Source of the DNA: Streptomyces sp. NBC_00490
Lineage (GTDB): Bacteria; Actinomycetota; Actinomycetes; Streptomycetales; Streptomycetaceae
NCBI RefSeq assembly: GCF_036013645.1
Contig: NZ_CP107869.1
Coordinates: 6,324,001-6,388,000, forward strand
Direction of reading: 5' to 3'
Length of the DNA stretch: 64,000 nt
The notes below the pieces were generated by a model, which made no database searches, had not been told where the DNA came from, and was given only the letters and a program-made list of their open reading frames with translations. Below, piece by piece: positions 58,632-64,000 of the stretch (within the stretch, counting starts at the first letter, position 1; each line of letters opens with the position of its first letter). Both the position numbers and the translations under genes were made by a program.

Positions 58632-60404
58632 TCAGTCCTTGATCTCGCAGATCGCCGCACCCGAGGTGAGCGAGGCACCGACCTCCGCGGACAGGCCCTT
58701 GATGGTGCCGGACTTGTGCGCGTTGAGCGGCTGCTCCATCTTCATGGCCTCCAGGACGACGACCAGGTCGCCCTCCTTGACCTCCTGGCCCTCCTCGACG
58801 GCGATCTTGACGATCGTGCCCTGCATCGGGGAGGCGAGGGTGTCGCCGGAGGCGACGGGGCCGGACTTCTTGGCCGCGCGGCGCTTGGGCTTGGCGCCCG
58901 CCGCGAGACCGGTGCGGGCCAGGGACATGCCGAGCGAGGACGGCAGGGAGACCTCGAGGCGCTTGCCGCCGACCTCGACGACGACCGTCTCGCGGTCCGG
59001 CTCCTCGTCCGTCTCCGTGTCGGCGGGGGCGGCGAAGGGCTTGATCTCGTTGACGAACTCGGTCTCGATCCAGCGGGTGTGGACCGTGAAGGGGTCCTCG
59101 CTGCCGGTCAGCTCCGGAGCGAACGCCGGGTCCTTGACGACCGCGCGGTGGAACGGGATGGCCGTCGCCATGCCCTCCACCTGGAACTCCTCCAGGGCAC
59201 GCGCGGCACGCTGCAGGGCCTGCTCACGGGTGGCGCCGGTGACGATCAGCTTGGCCAGCAGGGAGTCCCAGGCCGGGCCGATGACCGAGCCGGACTCGAC
59301 GCCGGCGTCCAGCCGGACGCCCGGGCCGGACGGACCGTTGAACACGGTGACCGTGCCGGGGGCCGGGAGGAAGTTGCGGCCCGGGTCCTCGCCGTTGATA
59401 CGGAACTCGAAGGAGTGACCGCGCAGCTCCGGGTCGCCGTAGCCGAGCTCCTCGCCGTCGGCGATGCGGAACATCTCGCGGACCAGGTCGATGCCGGCGA
59501 CCTCCTCGGTGACCGGGTGCTCCACCTGGAGGCGGGTGTTGACCTCGAGGAAGGAGATCGTGCCGTCGACGCCGACGAGGAACTCCACGGTGCCGGCGCC
59601 GACGTAGCCGGCCTCCTTGAGGATGGCCTTCGAGGAGGCGTACAGCTCGGCGACCTGGGCGTCGGAGAGGAAGGGCGCGGGGGCCTCCTCGACCAGCTTC
59701 TGGTGGCGGCGCTGCAGCGAGCAGTCACGGGTGGAGACGACGACCACGTTGCCGTGCTGGTCGGCCAGGCACTGTGTCTCCACGTGCCGCGGCTTGTCCA
59801 GGTAGCGCTCGACGAAGCACTCGCCGCGGCCGAACGCGGCGACGGCCTCACGGACCGCCGAGTCGTAGAGCTCCGGCACCTCTTCGAGGGTGCGGGCGAC
59901 CTTCAGACCGCGACCGCCACCACCGAAGGCGGCCTTGATGGCGATCGGCAGACCGTGCTCCTCGGCGAAGGCGACGACCTCCTCCGCACCGGAGACCGGG
60001 TCCGGCGTACCGGCGACCAGCGGGGCGCCCGCGCGCTGCGCGATGTGCCGGGCGGCCACCTTGTCGCCCAGGTCGCGGATGGCCTGCGGGGGCGGGCCGA
60101 TCCAGATCAGGTCCGCGTCCAGGACCGCCTGAGCGAACTCGGCGTTCTCGGACAGGAATCCGTAGCCCGGATGGATGGCGTCCGCGCCCGACTCGCGCGC
60201 CGCGTTCAGGACCTTCTCGATGTCCAGGTAGCTCGTTGCCGGGGTGTCACCACCCAGGGCGAACGCCTCATCCGCGGCGCGGACATGCAGAGCGTCCCGA
60301 TCCGGGTCGGCGTACACGGCCACGCTCGCGATGCCGGCATCCCGGCAGGCCCGGGCAACGCGGACAGCGATTTCGCCACGGTTGGCGATGAGCACCTTGC
60401 GCAC
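58632..60404 (-). CDS. accA2: Acyl-CoA carboxylase alpha subunit (biotin carboxylase-BCCP)
   Basis: A 590-residue biotin-dependent subunit. Biotin carboxylase domain residues about 1-450 ([23 protein letters not shown]-grasp loop [49 protein letters not shown]), a linker and a C-terminal biotinyl domain with [13 protein letters not shown] (biotin Lys). The length equals the S. coelicolor AccA1/AccA2 proteins. It works with the beta subunit at 63.5 kb and the epsilon subunit. GGAGGG precedes the GTG at 60404. Confidence 0.94.
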   Translation of the reverse strand: MRKVLIANRGEIAVRVARACRDAGIASVAVYADPDRDALHVRAADEAFALGGDTPATSYLDIEKVLNAARESGADAIHPGYGFLSENAEFAQAVLDADLIWIGPPPQAIRDLGDKVAARHIAQRAGAPLVAGTPDPVSGAEEVVAFAEEHGLPIAIKAAFGGGGRGLKVARTLEEVPELYDSAVREAVAAFGRGECFVERYLDKPRHVETQCLADQHGNVVVVSTRDCSLQRRHQKLVEEAPAPFLSDAQVAELYASSKAILKEAGYVGAGTVEFLVGVDGTISFLEVNTRLQVEHPVTEEVAGIDLVREMFRIADGEELGYGDPELRGHSFEFRINGEDPGRNFLPAPGTVTVFNGPSGPGVRLDAGVESGSVIGPAWDSLLAKLIVTGATREQALQRAARALEEFQVEGMATAIPFHRAVVKDPAFAPELTGSEDPFTVHTRWIETEFVNEIKPFAAPADTETDEEPDRETVVVEVGGKRLEVSLPSSLGMSLARTGLAAGAKPKRRAAKKSGPVASGDTLASPMQGTIVKIAVEEGQEVKEGDLVVVLEAMKMEQPLNAHKSGTIKGLSAEVGASLTSGAAICEIKD

Positions 60405-60767
60405 GATTGAGGCTCCCTCCTTGAAACAAGCCGAGTTTAGGGACTGCCGACACGGCACTTCGACCCGTCCCCAATGGTGAGCTTGCCCACACGGAGCGTG
60501 ATTCGAGGCTCGCTCGACCCGCGAAATCCCATGTCGCACCTCGGTACGCAGGACTCCTCCGGGAAACCCTAGCCCTCCTCTGTGGCCAAGGTCTCTGTGA
60601 GAGCGTGCTGCGGACCACTCGCTTTCTTTGTGGAGTCCCTACGAATGGCCCAATGATTCTTTGCCCTCCGTAGAACCCTTGTCCCGCGGTTTACCCGTTA
60701 GTAGCGTTCGCGTGTATCGAACGTACTTGAGGTAACAAGAGCTCGGCTTGAGAGTGGGTGGGGGCCG
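60405..60767. promoter_or_regulatory. 363-bp divergent control region, carboxylase alpha / membrane protein
   Basis: No gene is supported. It contains TTACCCGTTAGTAG (60691-60704), an interrupted dyad (TTAC-N6-GTAG) of the kind TetR-type regulators bind, near the plus-strand gene. An AT-richer part at 60620-60670 may hold the minus-strand promoter. No convincing -35/-10 pair could be fixed. Confidence 0.4.
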
Positions 60768-61286
60768 GTGGTGCGTAGACCGGTGGCGTGGGTCGTGGCG
60801 GTCGTGCTCTTCGTCGAGGCGGTCGGTATCGCGGCGGTGCAGTGGTTCATGGGCGTAGTCGTGGACCGGCAGGACATGTCCCTGGCGGGACTGGACCCGG
60901 ACGTGATGTCGCTGTCGTCGAAGATCGGCGGCATCGTCTTCGGTCTCTACTTCGCGCTGTGCGGCGTGGTCGCGCTGCTCGTGGCCTTGCGGAACCGTCC
61001 GCCGGCCGGTCTCGGGCGTGTCCTGCTGGTCAGCGCGGCCGTGGTGCACGCGCTGCTGGGCGCGTTCGCGTGGGGGCTGCTGGGCTGGCCCGAGTTCGTG
61101 TTCATGGTGGCCGTGCTCGGCCTCATCGTGCTGCTCCTGATGACGTACGACCGTCCCCAGGAGCCCGCCGACGCGAAGCCGGACGTCCCCCAGGGGGACC
61201 CGGAGGGGCCCAGGGCGGGCCCGGAGACCCCCGAGGGGGACGACGTGAGCCCGGTCAGGCCTGCGCCGGCGCCCACAACTCCGTGA
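60768..61286 (+). CDS. Membrane protein with four segments, unknown function
   Basis: A 172-residue protein with four hydrophobic segments ([80 protein letters not shown]) and an acidic, Pro-rich C-terminal tail. I do not recognise the family. The GTG at 60768 is followed by a second GTG; either may be used. Its 3' end overlaps the convergent maf gene by 32 bp. Confidence 0.75.
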   Translation: MVRRPVAWVVAVVLFVEAVGIAAVQWFMGVVVDRQDMSLAGLDPDVMSLSSKIGGIVFGLYFALCGVVALLVALRNRPPAGLGRVLLVSAAVVHALLGAFAWGLLGWPEFVFMVAVLGLIVLLLMTYDRPQEPADAKPDVPQGDPEGPRAGPETPEGDDVSPVRPAPAPTTP

Positions 61287-61875
61287 TGCCGACGCCCAGT
61301 CGGGCCAGCAGCTTGCGGACGAGGGGCAGGCTGATGCCGATCACGTTGCCGTGGTCGCCCTCGATGCCGTCGATGAACGGCGCGGAGCGGCCGTCCAGGG
61401 TGAACGCCCCGGCGACGTAGAGGGGTTCGCCGGAGGCGACGTACGCGGCGATCTCGTCGTCGGTCGGCTCGCCGAAGCGGACGAGGGTCGAGGCGACGCC
61501 GGAGACATAGCGTCCGGTGACGGTGTCGTAGATGCAGTGCCCGGTCTGCAGCGTGCCCGCGCGGCCGCGCATGGCCTTCCAGCGGGCGGTGGCCTCCTCC
61601 TGGTCGGCGGGCTTGCCGAGCGCCTCGCCGTCCAGGTCGAGCACCGAGTCGCAGCCGATCACCAGCGCGCCCTTGACCTCGGGCTTCGCCGAGACGACGG
61701 AGGCCTTCGCCTCGGCCAGGGCGAGCGCCAGATCGGCGGGGGTGGGGGCGGTCACGGCGTCCTCGTCGACCCCGCTCACCAGCACCTCGGGGGTCAGTCC
61801 GGCCTGCCTCAGCAGGTTGAGCCGGGCGGGGGACTGCGAGGCGAGAACGAGTCGGCGGCGCGGCTGATCAGTCAT
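61255..61875 (-). CDS. maf: Maf nucleotide pyrophosphatase
   Basis: A 206-residue Maf protein that hydrolyses non-canonical or pyrimidine nucleoside triphosphates. Conserved blocks: [48 protein letters not shown] and [20 protein letters not shown]. All expected acidic residues are present. In Streptomyces maf sits beside the acyl-CoA carboxylase genes as here. The 3' end overlaps the facing membrane protein gene. Confidence 0.92.
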   Translation of the reverse strand: MTDQPRRRLVLASQSPARLNLLRQAGLTPEVLVSGVDEDAVTAPTPADLALALAEAKASVVSAKPEVKGALVIGCDSVLDLDGEALGKPADQEEATARWKAMRGRAGTLQTGHCIYDTVTGRYVSGVASTLVRFGEPTDDEIAAYVASGEPLYVAGAFTLDGRSAPFIDGIEGDHGNVIGISLPLVRKLLARLGVGITELWAPAQA

Positions 61876-61897
61876 GCGGTCAGGGTATCGGCGTCCG

Positions 61898-62026
61898 TCA
61901 GCCGATGCCGAGCACGATCATCGCGAGCACCATGGCCAACGCCAGGAAGAGTCCCAGTCTCCGCAACATGTCCTGCATGTCGCGCAGTTCCTTGGGCGGC
62001 TCGTTCTCGGGGTCGGACCACAGCAT
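61898..62026 (-). CDS. Small conserved single-span membrane protein
   Basis: A 42-residue protein from the ATG at 62026: [20 protein letters not shown] followed by [20 protein letters not shown], that is an acidic amphipathic part and one C-terminal membrane helix. It lies 22 bp upstream of maf on the same strand, separated by little else, and I recall a similar small protein at this place in other streptomycetes. A TTG at 62086 would add 20 residues. Function unknown. Confidence 0.65.
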   Translation of the reverse strand: MLWSDPENEPPKELRDMQDMLRRLGLFLALAMVLAMIVLGIG

Positions 62027-62060
62027 GCCTCCAGGGTGCGCGGAGGCAGGGGGCGGCGCC

Positions 62061-62076
62061 TGAGTACGCGTACTCA
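62061..62076. promoter_or_regulatory. 16-bp perfect palindrome upstream of the small gene and SGNH hydrolase
   Basis: TGAGTACGCGTACTCA is a perfect palindrome in the divergent region between the 42-residue protein gene and the hydrolase gene. It is a strong candidate operator for an unknown regulator. Confidence 0.6.
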
Positions 62077-62154
62077 AATTCACCAAAAGGGTCTGGAGTT
62101 CCGTTAGTCTGTCTGTGGTTAAAGGAACTCTGGTCCCGTTTGGAAGGGCGTGCC

Positions 62155-63261
62155 ATGTTCACCACCGTCTGGACCGCGTCACCTCAACTGCCGAGTGAGG
62201 GCCTCACGCCCAACTGGTCCCGGGAGGGCTTCTGGCGGCAGTCGCTGCGTCAGGTCGTCCGGCTGAGCGCGGGCGGGGAGCGGGTGCGGGTGCGGCTGTC
62301 CCACGCGTACGGCACCTCGCCGGTACGGATCGCGGGCGCGAGCGCCGGGTCCGCGGGAACGTCGACGCGGCTCACCTTCGCCGGCGCGCCGGACACCGAG
62401 ATCCCGGCACGCGGGGAGGTCGTCAGCGACGCCGTGCCCCTCGCCGTCGCGGCGGGGGAGTCGATGACGGTCACGCTGTACTTCGACACGGCGACCGGGC
62501 CCGCGACCTTCCACGCGCAGGCCTTCACGACCAGCATGCGGGGAGAGGGGAACCTGCTGGACGACGTGGACGGGGAGGGGTTCGACGCGGCGAGCGAGTC
62601 CTGGTACTTCCTGAGCGCGGTGGAGGCGGACGCCGGCCGGACGGACGGGGTCGCCCTGTTCGGGGACTCCCTCACGGACGGCTTCGGATCCACCCCGGGT
62701 GCGGACCGACGCTGGTCGGACACGCTGGCCCGGCTCACCGGGCGGCCCGTCCTGAACGCGGGGATCGGCGGCAACCTGCTGCTCAACGACTCCTCGTGGT
62801 ACGGGGAGAAGGGGGTGCACCGGCTGCGGCGGGACGTCCTGGACCGGCCCGGCACGGACACGCTGGTCGTGCTGCTCGGGCTCAACGACATCGGGTTCAG
62901 CGAGACGGACGAGCAGCCGACGTACAAGCCGGCGCCGGTGGTGGAGGCGGACGAGATGATCGCCGGGTACCGGGATTTGATACGGCAGGCCCGTCAGGGC
63001 GGCCTGCGCGTCGTCGGCTGCACCCTGCTCCCCTTCGCGGGCTCCGACCACTGGGGCGAGCGCGCGGCGAAGGTGAGTCACGAGGTCAACGAGTGGATCC
63101 GTTGCTCAGGGGAGTACGACGCCGTGGTGGACCTGCAACGCCTGATGGCCGATCCGCGGGACCCGGACCGGCTCCACCCCGCCTACGACTTCGGCGATCA
63201 CCTGCACCCGAACGACGAGGGATACGAGGTGATGGCCGAAGCCGTCGCGGCGGTCCTCTAA
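62155..63261 (+). CDS. SGNH/GDSL-type hydrolase
   Basis: A 368-residue esterase-like enzyme. N-terminal beta-rich part of about 160 residues, then the SGNH domain: block I VALFGDSLTDGFGS (Ser), block II Gly, block III LLGLNDIGFS (Asn) and block V DHLHPNDEGYEVMAEAV (Asp and His). No signal peptide is visible, so it may act inside the cell. Likely a carbohydrate or lipid esterase. GGAAGGG precedes the ATG; a low-GC leader with a possible promoter precedes it. Confidence 0.88.
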   Translation: MFTTVWTASPQLPSEGLTPNWSREGFWRQSLRQVVRLSAGGERVRVRLSHAYGTSPVRIAGASAGSAGTSTRLTFAGAPDTEIPARGEVVSDAVPLAVAAGESMTVTLYFDTATGPATFHAQAFTTSMRGEGNLLDDVDGEGFDAASESWYFLSAVEADAGRTDGVALFGDSLTDGFGSTPGADRRWSDTLARLTGRPVLNAGIGGNLLLNDSSWYGEKGVHRLRRDVLDRPGTDTLVVLLGLNDIGFSETDEQPTYKPAPVVEADEMIAGYRDLIRQARQGGLRVVGCTLLPFAGSDHWGERAAKVSHEVNEWIRCSGEYDAVVDLQRLMADPRDPDRLHPAYDFGDHLHPNDEGYEVMAEAVAAVL

Positions 63262-63467
63262 CCGGGCCAGTAGGTACGTGCCCAGGTCGCCGGCCCCGGC
63301 CGGGGCAGACGGTGTGCCGCGATGCGGGACGGGTCCGACCACCCGTCCCGCTGCTCGGGTGCGCCGGACGGAGCGGCCGCTGCCGCCGCGGCGCGGGCTC
63401 GGACCACCGCCAGAGCGGCGGCCAGCTCCTCGGGGGTGGGGTTGCCCCGTACGACTCTGATCGTCAC
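63258..63467 (-). CDS. pccE: Acyl-CoA carboxylase epsilon subunit
   Basis: A 69-residue protein of the AccE/PccE type: starts MTIRVVRGNPTPEELAAALA, an Ala-rich helix, then WSDPSRIAAHRLPRPGPATW and the end ARTYWPG, which is the typical epsilon pattern. It helps assemble the alpha and beta subunits. It follows the beta gene by 9 bp. Its stop overlaps the end of the SGNH gene by four bases. Confidence 0.9.
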   Translation of the reverse strand: MTIRVVRGNPTPEELAAALAVVRARAAAAAAAPSGAPEQRDGWSDPSRIAAHRLPRPGPATWARTYWPG

Positions 63468-63476
63468 AGCGGCTCC

Positions 63477-64000
63477 TTAGAGGGGGATGTTGCCGTGCTT
63501 CTTCGGGGGCAGGGACTCCCGCTTGCTGCGCAGCTGGCGCAGGCCGCGGACGATGTGGCGGCGGGTCTCGGACGGCATGATGACCGAGTCGACGTAGCCG
63601 CGCTCGGCCGCGACGTAGGGGTTCAGGAGGGCGTCCTCGTACTCCCGGATCAGCCGGGCGCGGACCACCTCCAGATCCTCCCCGTTCGCCTCCGCCTCGG
63701 CGATCGTGCGCCGGTGCAGGATGTTGACCGCGCCCTGCGCGCCCATGACGGCGATCTGGGCGGTCGGCCAGGCGAGGTTGAGGTCGGCACCCAGGTGCTT
63801 GGAGCCCATGACGTCGTAGGCGCCGCCGAAGGCCTTGCGGGTGATCACCGTGATCAGCGGGACCGTGGCCTCCGCGTACGCGTAGATCAGCTTGGCGCCG
63901 CGGCGGATGATGCCGTCGTGCTCCTGGTCGACGCCCGGGAGGAAGCCGGGCACGTCCACGAAGGTGATGACCGGGATGTTGAAGGCGTCGCAGGTACGCA
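63477..64000 (-). CDS. pccB: Acyl-CoA carboxylase beta (carboxyltransferase) subunit, 3' part
   Basis: The frame is open to the window edge; about 170 C-terminal residues are visible. [60 protein letters not shown] and the ending [15 protein letters not shown] are those of propionyl/acetyl-CoA carboxylase beta subunits. The substrate range (propionyl versus acetyl) depends on residues outside the window. It is followed directly by the epsilon gene and works with the alpha subunit at 58.6-60.4 kb to make methylmalonyl-CoA or malonyl-CoA. Confidence 0.93.
   Translation of the reverse strand, partial: RTCDAFNIPVITFVDVPGFLPGVDQEHDGIIRRGAKLIYAYAEATVPLITVITRKAFGGAYDVMGSKHLGADLNLAWPTAQIAVMGAQGAVNILHRRTIAEAEANGEDLEVVRARLIREYEDALLNPYVAAERGYVDSVIMPSETRRHIVRGLRQLRSKRESLPPKKHGNIPL

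Noticed and set aside
58629..60410. A 593-residue open frame on the plus strand
   Set aside because: Antisense to the complete, well-conserved acyl-CoA carboxylase alpha gene; no recognisable domain.
60639..61049. A 136-residue minus-strand frame
   Set aside because: Rich in His/Asp/Arg, overlaps the plus-strand membrane protein with clear hydrophobic segments, and has no family resemblance.

Overview
The window is high-GC DNA with strong third-position G+C bias, GTG starts and dense coding on both strands. Its gene content (afsQ1/afsQ2/sigQ, biotin-dependent acyl-CoA carboxylase, a CMP-nonulosonate glycopolymer locus) points to a Streptomyces chromosome, core rather than arm. From memory the gene order follows the S. 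coelicolor SCO4869 to SCO4926 stretch. I see no tRNA, rRNA, CRISPR array, phage or insertion sequence with a transposase.

Layout. 1-3.6 kb: the end of an acyl-CoA mutase large subunit, a LysE exporter, and a flavin monooxygenase divergent from a TetR regulator with two operators between them. 3.6-18.5 kb: a cell-wall glycopolymer locus with two Rossmann methyltransferases, an acyltransferase, a GT29-like sialyltransferase, a GT8-TPR-pyruvyltransferase fusion, a GT2, three polysialyltransferase-like proteins, a cytidylyltransferase fused to a HAD phosphatase, and a NeuB synthase. This matches the Kdn teichulosonic acid region known in S. coelicolor. 18.5-21.1 kb: a methyltransferase, a small membrane protein and an M20 amidohydrolase. 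21.3-29.9 kb: nucleoside import (two BmpA lipoproteins, ATPase, two permeases) with cytidine deaminase and thymidine phosphorylase. 30-38.9 kb: transporter, STAS protein, ECF sigma factor, MFS exporter with LysR, a decayed metal permease, hydrolase, adenosine deaminase, and small membrane or secreted proteins. 38.9-42.8 kb: the afsQ operon and sigQ. 43-54.6 kb: uridine kinase-like protein, two aldehyde dehydrogenases, deoC, PH-domain membrane proteins, a mannosyltransferase-like membrane protein, a PGM2-type mutase and purine nucleoside phosphorylase. 54.7-64 kb: LpdA-type flavoprotein, DeoR and TetR regulators, acyl-CoA carboxylase alpha, Maf, an SGNH hydrolase, and the epsilon and (partial) beta carboxylase subunits.

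How the genes work together. The most striking non-coding signal is a 12-bp palindrome, CTACGCGCGTAG, found exactly four times and with two mismatches twice more. Every copy lies in the upstream region of a nucleoside gene or operon: bmpA1, bmpA2, the ABC-cdd-deoA operon, add, deoC and pnp. Together with the PGM2-like mutase and the aldehyde dehydrogenases these genes form a complete route from imported (deoxy)nucleosides to glyceraldehyde-3-phosphate and acetate, so the palindrome probably defines a local nucleoside-utilisation regulon whose regulator is not identified. The second major theme is the nonulosonate locus, whose activating enzyme has the domain order of vertebrate CMP-sialic acid synthetase and sits near a GT29-like sialyltransferase.

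Other notable signals are a likely ATC start codon on the nucleoside ABC ATPase, a 230-bp inverted repeat in front of that operon, AfsQ1-type boxes in the afsQ1-sigQ gap, two families of interspersed repeats, and several apparently leaderless genes.
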